This document shows, piece after piece, positions 46,187-55,891 of a DNA stretch of 64,000 nucleotides (the stretch's first letter is position 1; the number at the start of each line of letters is the position of its first letter). The translations under genes and the position numbers were made by a program. This DNA is from Blasia pusilla (lineage: Eukaryota; Marchantiophyta; Marchantiopsida; Blasiales). Where the stretch lies: NCBI GenBank assembly GCA_050084515.1, contig CM114272.1, positions 2,914,001 through 2,978,000 on the forward strand, given 5' to 3'. The notes below the pieces were generated by a model. It did not search any database. It saw nothing but the letters and a program-made list of their open reading frames with translations, and was not told where the DNA came from.

Positions 46187-46447
46187 GTGGAAGATGATGA
46201 GTGGGGTGTAGTTTTTGACATAGTATTTGAAAATATGGTTAGCGCATCAAATAATTATGAGCGCCTTAGTGTAGAAGAATTCGAGTCCGCCTTGAGCTCT
46301 AGTGTCTACAAATCCTACGACTTTGGCGAGAAGTACATCGCAGAAAAGAAAATTGCTAGGCCACAAAATGAAGGGAGAACGAAAACTAACATCATCGAGA
46401 CACATAGAGCCATCGTGCCGAAGGCTTCTTTAGGAAATATGGATTGA
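46187..46447 (+). pseudogene. Acidic protein-like fragment, unknown
   Basis: 86 codons, acidic at the start (MEDDEWGVVFDIVFENMVSA) and then basic. It belongs positionally to the 42-49 kb unknown coding region. No recognised motif. It ends at a TGA followed by non-coding-looking sequence. Confidence 0.3.
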
Positions 46448-47756
46448 GAAAAAAACACGAAACGGATCCCACATATAACAATAACCACGACAGTTGGAGA
46501 CTCTAGCGGTTCTGGCGCTTTTTTGGAACTTTAAGCTCTCAAACCTTCAAAGAAAAAGAAGCATATTAACCCATCCCCAACATATGGAATATCTCCAAAT
46601 AGTACTGGGATCAACATCGACCGGCGGACTTCTTCCTTGGTATCGACATAATCTTTACTATTAGGGGTTTCATACACACTTTGATGATGCCGAAAGAGAG
46701 TTGAGATTACTCGTGGGTGGTGGTTCCGTAATGTCGAGCATGGAGGATAAAACCTCCTTGGAAACCATTTGGGAAATGAGTGCGGAAATTAGATCTTTGG
46801 ATTTTAGCACCTCATGGAGTTTGAAGTGGCAATCATTTTCATTCATATCTTAATCTGAATATCAGTTTTGATTCACTCCCTTATGACTACCTTCTATCAA
46901 TTGTATTATGAAGTGTAAAGGTTTTGCCCTTGCATCCCTTGTACACAAGACATGTGCAAAATTTAATGTAATGTTATCAATCCGAGAGTTGAAATGGAAG
47001 CACTTCTATTTACATGTTGTGTTTCATCTTCTCTTACAACCTTGCATCGCTTTTTTATTTCTGTATCCTTGGATTTTGATGAAAGAAATGTCTAATGCAG
47101 ACTCGGCCCAGATCTGGTAAAATCATGATGCATTTTGAACCGCAGGAGGTCTTGCTTATCGAAACATTGGCAACTTCAAAGGTATTAGCATCATACGAGG
47201 ATGTAGAGATTTTCTCCACGCAGCGAGTGACTACTTTATTTTGGGCATGTGGACGTATAAGAAGGACGATAGTCTGGCCAAAATGGAGGTTGTAATTTCG
47301 GAGCACTTACAAGAGAGCAATTTTCCCTCGGTTCTATTCACTTTGGCTTCTGCAAATAACAGTCCGCGTGGAGGTTGAATAACTCCATTCAAACTACTGA
47401 GCTATTTTGACAAGGCAAAAAGTTATTGGCTAGATTTTGACAACCAACACCAGATTTTTTTTTGACGTGGTTGGAAATGAGAACCACCAAGGTAGTGTAG
47501 AGCATTTTGCGAAGATGTCGAAATGGAAGGCATCATCATCAAAAGATAATTTTCTCATGACAGTATTGACACACTATGTCCAACTTCTGCGGCTCAGCAT
47601 ATCCAACGGCCATTTCCAGACTCCGTGGAAGTTTGCAAGGAATGTCCAAGAGTGGAGATCATTGTAGAAGTCATTTTCGGCAGCGTGGATCAGAATTCAG
47701 TGGAAGCTTTGAGGCCAGCATCCAGTATCAATACCTTTCTTACTGCCTAGTGGTGT

Positions 47757-48491
47757 TTGGGATATCCGACGGAGAAACAACTCTTGGTTGGAGTTCTCGA
47801 AAACATCGTGAAGTTGATGACTCGCTTGTATGAAAAGTCAGAGAATCACTCTGGTTTTAAGGCCGCCCTTGATAAAAAGTGGCTCCTTAGAACTGGAATC
47901 TGTAGAAGGGTGGAGTCAAAGGGAAGAACATCATTCGGTATCTACATCAACACCAACATGAGCTTTGTGGGTTATGTCTCCCTCTCTTACATTTATGAAG
48001 TTTTCCCTTATGGTGCCATGCCAGACGAGAACATGGAAAGTGTGTAGAATGAAGTGGTGCAGTACAAGGGAACTGACAAGGTGTTTATCATCACCGTGCG
48101 TGAGCATCACTTTGTGCTAAGGGTTGCAGCCAAGTCGATCACCATTGTAGATACCCTAGATTCTCGTTTGGACGGGGAATGTAAGAAGGCATACCAAATC
48201 TTTTTCTACTCGAAGGCGTCTACTGTGATGGATAAAGTATTCGACTATTCTATCAAAGGGAAGGATCTCCAGCAACCACTGGAACAGTGCTTACTGGTGA
48301 GCGGGCAAAAAGTTGCATGTTTTTTCCTTCACGAGTACAACCTACGGGAACTGAAACAATTATTTTTCAACTACATCATAGCAAAGGCTAAGGACTGGGA
48401 TGTGGACTTGCACAGTTTGGACGAGGAGTATCAAAAGAAGAATTACGATAAGTTCCAAGCTATGTACCAGACCCTAAAGCAAGCTCTCTAA
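47757..48491 (+). pseudogene. C48/Ulp1-like cysteine peptidase-type module
   Basis: One frame runs from 47757 to 48491 with a single TAG at 48045-48047. It contains the spaced elements of an Ulp1/C48 fold: a His in 'TVREHHFVLRV', an Asp in 'ITIVDTLDSRLDGE', a Gln in 'QPLEQCLLVSG', and a Cys in 'QKVACFFLHEYN', in the order His-Asp-Gln-Cys. Known family members are deSUMOylases, and Ulp1-like genes are also carried by some plant transposons. The Cys context lacks the usual DCG, so activity and even membership are uncertain. Confidence 0.4.
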
Positions 48492-48660
48492 ATTGATTTC
48501 ACGAGGATTGCTCTGGCTACGAGAGAGGGAAGGTTTAGTTGGAGTGATTTCTCCGATAGACTCAATAAGTATATCCGTCAGGTTCAGGTTCAAATTAGCA
48601 ACCTTGCCACGGATGAGACCCTTTTGCGATTGAACATAAAGAGACCTTACCGAGGGTAAT

Positions 48661-49185
48661 AGATTGTTGAATGATACTGTATTTTGATGCCATTGGGTAT
48701 ATTTGTAAATAGAACGTGAAATGTGGCATATTGAAGCGGATGGATTAAGGAAGTATATTGCCTAGGTTTGAGCTGGTCGATATAACAACAGATGAGACTC
48801 CTCCGATTGGATATGTATTGTGTACAGTTGTAAGTACTTTGGTACTAGATATTTATAGATATGTATAGCGGGAATTGTAACAGGTTGCAGAGAATGGAAG
48901 TTAAGAATGCAAGAATTGTAACATATTGCAGAAAGTGGAAGTTAAAGATTATGAAGCCATATGATCTTCAGGGATTATTTTTAATCATCCTGAATTGGAA
49001 CTTGAGTTCCAGATCTGATATATGCAATGAGCATATTTAGTATCATCTAATGATCGTGCGATGGACTTGTCATGTAACATCTGTGTACAATTTCTTCTTG
49101 TAGAGCTTGTATCGTCAACATCGCCATCCTCTAGATCGATTGGAACCATTATTCCAAATAGCCTTCTCCTAAGATCCTTACGTCG
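48661..49185. other. Non-coding, AT-rich
   Basis: No gene. A short direct repeat ('gcgggaattgtaacaggttgcagagaatgg' against 'agaattgtaacatattgcagaaagtgg') occurs at about 48,869-48,945. The 'ggaacttgagttcc' palindromic word, which is amplified further right, first appears near 49,000. Confidence 0.45.
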
Positions 49186-49189
49186 AAAA

Positions 49190-49990
49190 CAAATGTAGAA
49201 TCAGAACCTAGGTTCTAATTGTGTCCCAAACTTCCGCGCCCACTGAATTGTAGTTCCGAATGGTCTGCTCCTAAGAACCCTATTTGTTTAGCAAATATAG
49301 AATTGAAACCTAAGTTCTGATTGTGTCCCAAACTGGCATGCCTGCTGAGCGTTATGAGGAGCCATACTAAGTCTAAGTCCAATTGGATCCTGAGATCCAA
49401 TTCCGGCCGAAGAAGGCGTCCAGTAATGGGAAAATCCCCATCCTCGATTGAAACAATGTCTCGAATGGCCTGCTCCCAAGATCCCAATGGGTCGGCTACA
49501 AATGTAGAATCGATGCCTAGGCTCTTTATTGTGTCCCAAACTACTACGTTTGTTGAACGTCATTTGGAGCCATACTTAGTCTAAGTCCAATTGAATCCTA
49601 AAATCCAATTTCGACCGTAGAAGACGTCCGGTAAGTGGAATATAACTTCTATTGGAACTATATTTCCAAAAGTCCTTTAGTTGATGATACGTGCCATTGC
49701 AACTTCCGAAGAGCTCCTTCCACCGGCAATAGTTGGTCTCTTGCCAAGGGAACATTCCAGATTCTTTTAGGATAGAGGGGCTGGGGGCTACGAGCTCATT
49801 CGGAACTAGAGTTCCGAATGCTTTTGCTTGGCACTTAGTGGGAGCTTCTCCGGGGTCGAACCAACACATTCTGTTGTCAACTTTAGGCCTATCTCGAGCG
49901 ATAGAAACCAAATACTTCCGAGTTTATTTGGAACTAGAGTTCCAAACGCCCTTCAATAACCTTCCAGTGGAACTATAGTTCCAAATGCCG
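49190..49990. repeat. Tandem repeat about 208 bp with recurrent GGAACT-AGTTCC palindromes
   Basis: 'catact(a/t)agtctaagtccaattg(g/a)atcct' occurs at 49363 and 49571 (step 208 bp). The 'attgtgtcccaaact' word occurs three times at about 49218, 49320 and 49530. Palindromes of one type recur downstream: 49797-49820 (11-bp arms, 2-nt centre), 49927-49946 (9-bp arms) and 49969-49982 (perfect 14 bp). No gene. Confidence 0.8.
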
Positions 49991-51797
49991 TAGAAACGTG
50001 AGTAAGATGTCTTTCCAAACCCGAACAACTCCTTCAGCGGTCAATAGTAGGTCTATCGTCAGTAGGACTTTATAGATTCTTGGCGGATGGGGGGAATGGG
50101 GTTGGGGCGGAGGGTCCATGAGGCGAAGATTATTACTCCTTCAGCTTGTGTTGTAGAACTAGCCCGCATGCCATCACCGTTTGTTTCTTTACTTGAGAAT
50201 GCTTTGGACTTGGGTCTTAAGTTCGGATTTGGCTGACCAGCGCACAAACCATGGCAGAGTATTCAATCCTCCGCCCTCTGCTTTATTGTGAAGTCATGAA
50301 ATAATTTTTTTTTCTGTTGCAAACATTGGTCTGACGGATCCACGAAGACTTCAACCACATTACACGATAGCCTTCACTCTCCCGAAATGTCCAAAGGAAC
50401 GAGCAAAATAAACACTATCAACAACATTCTAAACATTTTAACTTCAAGATCTTACTATAGAGGTTGTCGGTGACTAAAAGAAAGTGGATTGGTTGCAAAA
50501 GAATTTGATGTCCTAGTCAGATTTAAATGGATTTAAGTCCTTATTTTACATGACTTCAAGAAAGTGGGAGTTCATAAATATTTAAATTCACCAATAACGC
50601 CGAAATTGGTGTTTCTTGTGAGTTGAAAATGTGTGTATTCTATGTGGTGGATATTTTATAACTCATTTATGCTCTCCTAAGTAAGATAGAAGGAATTAAA
50701 AAATGAATATATGATTTGAAAAAGTGCTTTACAAGAGAAATTGTTTTTTTTTTCATACATAAATGACAATATCTCCACTGACATATCCCACGAGACTAAA
50801 AAGTGAAACACTGTTGTCCACCAATCCCATGAGAAACCCATAAAGTCATGGCCACTGGAATCTCTCAAATATTTATAAATCCTTTCAAAGGGTGCATGCT
50901 AATTATACTTGTAACGGTTTAGAACCCGTCCAGAGTATGTTGTTCAGCTAATCGAACCGATGTAATAGGACTAATCAGAGGGGGAAGTAAAAAGATATAT
51001 AGTAAGCAGCGGGAGAATGATGAGCAACCTGTAGGAGTGGGGGTATGGCATCGGTCGTACATTCTGCCGAGTGTTGATGGATATTGATTGTAGCACCAGA
51101 TGACCGATCGAAAGTACTTCATGGTCTTTTAAATTCCTCCCACCTCCGTTTTTCTTAATTCCTGTTCCATAATTCCTGTTCCAGACACAGAACATGGGAC
51201 GCTGGAGACTAGGGAAAAGCTCGGAATCTGACTAGGGTGAAGTCGAAAACATCCGAAAAAGTTTGGACGTAAGTATCTATCAAGCTTCTAGATGTTGTAG
51301 ATTTTGTGTAATCCGTTTCCCACTGCAGTTCTTTTCGTGCTCTCATGATTTGTCGCTGTTATCCTTACAATGGTAAGCTCGACTTCGCCTACACTCCCAC
51401 TACGCCAGAATTCTGACTAATCTGTAATAGCATACCCATTTCATGCACGAATAGAGGTTGTAAGGTCAAACAAGATTAGGAAGCTTTATTTCGAACCTCT
51501 GATAGATCTCCAAGTCGCAGTCACGAATCGGCACAACTGGATCGATTGGAAAACACTTTCCGATTATGAAACCTCACATTGACTAACGCTTGAGTGCCAG
51601 AATTTCTGGCCCAGCCAACTTTAAAAGACAGCTGGAGTTCCATCTCCTGTGGAGTAATCTTCGCAAATCTCGAGGTAGATGCACGCACATAGCAAACATT
51701 CGCTTGAGAATTACAATTCATTAAGCGAGACTTCATCCAGCTATTCAGCCAGTCTATCGCGCTCAAGCTAGCTATAGAACGCTGTTCAGGAGAAGTT
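49991..51797. other. Non-coding, boundary between element block and dirigent cluster
   Basis: No gene recognised. AT-rich element-like sequence gives way at about 50.9-51.2 kb to sequence resembling the dirigent neighbourhood. From about 51,265 it matches sequence at about 56,702 (the left edge of the duplicated module). The 3' flank of the dirigent-like gene ending at 51798 should include its polyadenylation region. Confidence 0.45.
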
Positions 51798-52349
51798 CTA
51801 GAGGGACTGTGACTCCTCGGCAATCTGGAACTCGCCGACAACCTTGTAAGTGTCTCCTCTCTCGATCCTCTCGTACCTTGCAATACCTCTAGCGCCGGCA
51901 AGTCCTCTGGTTCCTCCGACGATGGCGAACTCTTGGCCCCTCTTTTCTTCAGCCTCATCTCTGTTCCAAACACCACGGAGGTGGAGCTGTGCATTGGCGT
52001 ATCGCTGGTCCTGTTTGACGTCCACATCCTCGAAGTAGATAGTGGCAATCTTCTGGACCTGCTCGTCGTTGACAAAGAAGTAAAGGCCGCTGACATTAGC
52101 CACGCGCTCGGATTGTTCATCCCTCTTCTGGGTCGCGCTGTTGGAGTACACGGCTCCTCTGCCCCTGTTGCTATCGCTGTTGTCGGTGTTATCTCTGGAC
52201 CTGGGTCCGAACACTTCCACTCTGTTGGCCCGGTCCTGATGCTCGTGGATCACGAACCGGAGTCTTTCGTTTCTGTCGGCCTGCACCAGGCAGACGCTTG
52301 CCAGCAGCATGCATCCGGCGAGAACCAAGAGCATGTTACCGCGGGCCAT
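51798..52349 (-). CDS. Dirigent-like protein, left gene of copy 1
   Basis: 183-residue secreted dirigent-family protein. The ATG at 52349 (GCCATGGCC) opens the signal peptide MARGNMLLVLAGCMLLASV, with cleavage likely after 'VQA'. Mature features in order: 'RLRFVIHEHQDRAN', an Asp/Ser/Asn-rich loop (DNTDNSDSNRGRG), 'VSGLYFFVNDEQ', 'YFEDVDV', 'ANAQLHLRGVWN', and the family hallmark 'IVGGTRGLAGARG'. Expected role is guiding phenoxy-radical coupling in the apoplast; the substrate is unknown. It forms a head-to-head pair with the plus-strand gene at 54765. It differs from the 57.2-kb copy at about 15 positions plus a three-residue C-terminal length difference. Confidence 0.92.
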   Translation of the reverse strand: MARGNMLLVLAGCMLLASVCLVQADRNERLRFVIHEHQDRANRVEVFGPRSRDNTDNSDSNRGRGAVYSNSATQKRDEQSERVANVSGLYFFVNDEQVQKIATIYFEDVDVKQDQRYANAQLHLRGVWNRDEAEEKRGQEFAIVGGTRGLAGARGIARYERIERGDTYKVVGEFQIAEESQSL

Positions 52350-52381
52350 GGCTGCTGCGGGAAAGAATGTAGTTTCGACTC

Positions 52382-52580
52382 CTGCGAGAATCCACTTAAA
52401 GGAAAAGGATTACACTTGTAGGCAAGCACCTTCCTACTTTATTCCAAAACACAAGTCCGTGCCACAGAGCAACTCATCCCAACATAAAATCAAGCGGTTA
52501 TGCGAAACTGCGGATGCAAAAACTACCCCGAAAGAAAGAGCTCAAAAAATCAGGCGTGCACGATGAGAAAGCTCACTTAC
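52382..52580 (-). other. 5'-UTR intron, left dirigent gene of copy 1
   Basis: Minus-strand GTAAGTGAGC donor at 52580 and a TTCTCGCAG acceptor ending at 52382 give a 199-nt intron 32 bp before the ATG. The same donor string is found in the paralogues. GTGAGC inside it is the alternative donor. Confidence 0.6.
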
Positions 52581-52657
52581 TACAGAGTGCGATGTCTGAT
52601 TGAGGGAATGGTGTAAGGCTCTCGTTGAACTGATGACTTGCACCTAATCTTGCTCCA

Positions 52658-52665
52658 GATTTATA
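52658..52665 (-). promoter_or_regulatory. TATA box, left dirigent gene of copy 1
   Basis: TATAAATC on the minus strand, about 80 bp before the 5'-UTR intron donor. The sequence around it ('tttctgaaatcc', 'gctcca') is shared with the equivalent promoter at 58,110. Confidence 0.55.
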
Positions 52666-54392
52666 CTGCCCATTTCTGAAATCCGCGCGCAGTTGAGTGA
52701 AAAATCACCGAAGAAGGGACTCGTCCATGCAAATCACGTGGACCAATAGGACGTTCTTCAGCTGTCGCTCATTGCATGGCGCTCTTGGTGACGACGATGG
52801 AGTAGATCGGACAGGTGAAAAGTGGCCATGCACTCATTGCAGTGTATATGGTCCATATCATTAACTACTCCGAAAGATTTAATGACAGCTGTAGGCATCC
52901 GATCTTGTGGCCATTACCAAGGACTCAAGGACTCAAGGAATGGATACACATGCATCAAATGGGGAATGCTCTGTACTCCGAAAACGATAGCTCTCATGGA
53001 TATCTGCGTGAGTTTTTGCTTACTATACTTACTGCTCGCAAGCATGAAAACGGTCCCTTTAATTCAACAGCAGTAATTCAAGATCCATCAGAACTTGCAC
53101 TTTGTTTGAAGTTCTCCATTCGATATAGTCAGGATCCTCGCTACTTTACGTTTGCACGATACCCTGATCTGCTCATCTTTGCACTACACCTACGTCATCC
53201 ATATAGGAACTGTTGGAAAAGAACTTTTAACTCACTCATATCACGGACTAACTAGTACGAACTAACACTTACTATACTCACACTCTTCGTGGCCCTCAAC
53301 GAACATATTTATTAGATTGCTCGAACAAGGCTGGAACAAAAGAGAGAACTGAGACGTCGAGGTCACTACAGCTCTAAAACCAATAATGACAACGGCTATT
53401 GATTATACATATTCTACAGTCCTTCACTCTTTCACTGTTGCAGAAGGCATTTCATATTCGCTCCAGAGCGAATATGAAATCTCTTCTACAACAACGAATG
53501 ATATTTTCACTCTCAGTTCCTCCCTCCAGCAGAAATTTACAAAGAAGGTTAGTTATTTTCCATTTAGTGCTTATAGTGTTATCGAGAAGGTCGCTTCCAG
53601 AAACAATTTAGGGCTTCCGGGAATTTATCAGCCACAACTCTAGAGGGAGTTCTTTGACGAGGCCATCAAAGCAAGAAGATTATGAATAAAATATTTTTAT
53701 CCATTGCTGAACACGAGCGGCGTCACTGGAGATCGAAGAGCCCCAAACTTACAGATGCCCAAATGCAATTTGTAGAATCTGCATCGTTTGGAAGTAACGT
53801 ATATTTCGTACGAGATCTCAAAGTAGCGAGCTACGAGCAATCCAACCAGCTGCGAAACAACCACGCATGGGTGATTCGCGGCAGAGGTCAGGAATTCGTT
53901 CGTTAAGCGTAAAGCCGATTTCTGTAGATTTGAAAAAAAGCGGAATGTAAATGAATCCAAGCCGCGTCTTGAAAGTGTAGGCTTCATATCGCAGCTGATT
54001 TTGTAACTGTGAACCTCTCATCCCGCTATTAATTTTTTTTCGCTTCTATGTGTGTGAAGGAATTCAGCCACGAATATGTGGCCAGAGACCATTATGGTAC
54101 CACTATGTGCCTTCCGCTCCAGATTTGAGACACTCTATAAGAAGATCTACTGAAATCTGATTTGTTTTGCATGCACAACTACTCCGCTGTACCCGAAGTC
54201 AGCGGGTGAGATAAGGCTAACATATTAGAATTTCCTTTTATTCCTTTTGGAATTCAAGGCTTCAATATTTTTCTATACAAACTCCTTTATTCAAAAAAAG
54301 TTTCGTCGGGAAGAAAGTAATTTCTGAGGTAAATGACTGAAGTGGTTGAAACTCATTTACTGAAGTCATTAGCCTAACTCAGAGATCCGCGT
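52666..54392. other. Spacer between divergent dirigent genes, copy 1
   Basis: Bidirectional promoter region plus about 1.6 kb of sequence homologous to 58,120-59,950. Short frames here are not conserved between the two copies, which argues against a gene. A perfect hairpin lies at 53449-53480. Recognisable shared blocks include 'gattcgc(g/a)gc' to 'gaggaattcgttcgt' near 53,872 and 59,440. Confidence 0.6.
53449..53480. repeat. Hairpin, 14-bp perfect arms
   Basis: Arms 53449-53462 and 53467-53480 are perfect reverse complements with a CCAG loop. I do not see this palindrome at the equivalent place in the second module copy, so it is probably copy-specific. Confidence 0.9.
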
Positions 54393-54400
54393 TATAAATA
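54393..54400 (+). promoter_or_regulatory. TATA box, right dirigent gene of copy 1
   Basis: TATAAATA followed by GCCCACAAGA, about 80 bp before the 5'-UTR intron donor. The identical TATAAATAGCCCACAAGA string occurs at 59952 before the paralogue, although the surrounding spacer has diverged. Confidence 0.7.
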
Positions 54401-54474
54401 GCCCACAAGATCAGTTCTTTTTCACAAAATCAACGAAAGCTTCGAAGAGTTGTGCCGATTCTCCTCTTCGACAA

Positions 54475-54731
54475 GTGGGCACTCCTTTCATTCCTTCTTC
54501 TTCGGATCTCATCAGATGTCTTGCTTTGACTACGAGATTTTGTTGTGTTGATTGGAGTGCTTGATTTCGTTGTAATAAATTCCACATGGCGTCTCAGCTA
54601 TATTTGCTCGATAGATACACGCATATTGGCATGGTCCTTCTAGCGCATACTGTGCAAGTCAGTTAGCAAAGGTGATGTTTGATCATGGAAATTTTGGTGT
54701 AATCCTTACAATATTTAGTGGAGTCTTGCAG
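54475..54731 (+). other. 5'-UTR intron, right dirigent gene of copy 1
   Basis: Donor CAA|GTGGGC at 54475 and acceptor GTCTTGCAG ending at 54731 (257 nt). The position corresponds to the 60034-60279 intron of the paralogue. Its interior is strongly diverged from that intron, in contrast to the coding sequence. Confidence 0.55.
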
Positions 54732-54764
54732 AGACTGAAATTTGTCCCTGAAGATTCTGCAACC

Positions 54765-55325
54765 ATGGCCCGCAGTGACATACTCCTGGTTCTTGCCGGC
54801 TGCGTGCTGCTGGCCAGCGTATGCCTAGTGCAGGCCGCTGACAGATCCGAAAACCTCCAGTTCGAGATCTTCGAACACGAGTCCAGCGAGAACGAGTTGG
54901 ATGTGTTCGGACCCCAGGGCAGCCAACGCCTCAGCTCCGACAGGGATGACAACCGAGGCAGGGGAATCTTGTACTCGAACAGAGTGACCAAGGAAGAGGA
55001 CCTTGAATCCAAGCACATCGCTGATGTCAGCGGTCTGTACTTCTACATCAAGAACAATCAGGTGGAGAAGGTTTCCACCATCAACTTCCGTGAGAACGCC
55101 AACATCAACCAGGACAGGCGATTTGCCAATGCTCAGCTCCACCTCAGCGGTGTGTGGCGCATAGGTCACGGTCAAGAAAGGAGGAACCAGGAGCTGTCCA
55201 TCGTCGGTGGAACTGAAGGACTTGCCGGGGCTCGCGGCGTCGTGAGATACGAGAGGCTAGAGAGGAACACTTACAGGGTGACTGGGGACATCCAGATCCG
55301 TCGGGAATCCAAGTCGCTCTACTAG
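54765..55325 (+). CDS. Dirigent-like protein, right gene of copy 1
   Basis: 186-residue secreted dirigent-family protein. The ATG at 54765 sits in AACCATGG and opens the signal peptide MARSDILLVLAGCVLLASV; an upstream in-frame ATG at 54672 lies within the predicted intron. Mature blocks: 'NLQFEIFEHESSEN', a Ser/Arg/Asp-rich loop ending NRGRG, 'VSGLYFYIKNNQVEK', 'ANAQLHLSGVWR', and the hallmark 'IVGGTEGLAGARGVVRYE'. The expected role is stereo-guiding of phenoxy-radical coupling. It differs from the copy at 60313 at five residues only (S/F, L/V, N/K, H/R, K/Q). A 17-base C-terminal coding string (gatccgtcgggaatcca) is re-duplicated directly after the stop. Confidence 0.93.
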   Translation: MARSDILLVLAGCVLLASVCLVQAADRSENLQFEIFEHESSENELDVFGPQGSQRLSSDRDDNRGRGILYSNRVTKEEDLESKHIADVSGLYFYIKNNQVEKVSTINFRENANINQDRRFANAQLHLSGVWRIGHGQERRNQELSIVGGTEGLAGARGVVRYERLERNTYRVTGDIQIRRESKSLY

Positions 55326-55543
55326 ATCCGCCGGGAATCCAATGGACAGCGATCCAAGGATGACTTGAAGCCGTGATAGATCTAGGGAGCAGATGGCTGA
55401 TGAGTGACTCATTTCGAGTTTCAAGCAAGTGTGCTACCTGGTTCCGCCATTCTACGTACTCAAGAAAGTCTTAGTGGTTGGATAGCTGAGTTGTTAGTTG
55501 GATATTTCCCATCGATCTAGTCGTGCAGGATAAGTTTATACAT

Positions 55544-55891
55544 GTTTGGTGTGAAGTTATGGATGTATATGGCGTTATGTGCTCCTTTCTTCGAGTGACG
55601 TAGAGAAGTACTGGGGAACCTTTTTCCAGTTGAAATAAATCCCCAAAATCTGATTTTCAATGTTTCGTGTCCTAAAGACATGCTCTCAACTAGTCATTGC
55701 GAAACGATATGTTCAATGTTTGGTGTGAAGTTATGGATATTTATGGCATTGTGTGGTCCTTTCCTCGAGTGACGTAGAGAAGTACTGGGGAACCTCCTGC
55801 CAGTTGAAATAAAACCCCAGAATCTCATTTTCAATGCTTCGTGTCCGTAGGCATGCTCTCAACCAGTCATTGCGGAACGATTTGTTCATTT
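55544..55891. repeat. Two-copy tandem repeat, unit 174 bp, 3' of dirigent gene
   Basis: The block starting 'gtttggtgtgaagttatgga' at 55544 recurs at 55718 and runs through 'gagtgacgtagagaagtact', 'ccagttgaaataaa' and 'agtcattgcg'. The equivalent 3' flank in module copy 2 (about 61,095-61,260) has one unit. The unit contains AATAAA, so it may duplicate a polyadenylation region. Confidence 0.88.

Larger units (their letters stand above)
42240..48660 (+). pseudogene. Unrecognised decayed multi-exon or multi-domain coding region
   Basis: For 6.4 kb the plus strand carries successive protein-like stretches in changing frames. They include charged N-terminal sequence ('KRVAKAFNWEENAAEADRL', about 42490-42550), 'DEILESAHRWWQYGQKNHVG' (43260), 'EKRSLNEQEWKLHHYEC'-like sequence (about 44110-44160), a Cys-rich module near 44,930-45,025, 'MTKRLNAHFGSNHKEINTFD' (45458), 'VEEFESALSSSVYKSYDFGE' (46275), and a C-terminal peptidase-like module (47757-48491). 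I cannot name the family. It could be a decayed large transposon carrying an Ulp1-like gene or a decayed host gene. Single stops and frameshifts separate the pieces. Confidence 0.5.

Noticed and set aside
52815-53255. 146-codon frame in the dirigent spacer
   Set aside because: Not preserved in the homologous spacer of module copy 2, where frameshifts and substitutions disrupt it.
54672-54764. N-terminal extension of the right dirigent gene of copy 1
   Set aside because: The extension overlaps the predicted 5'-UTR intron and its acceptor, and is not conserved in the other paralogues.
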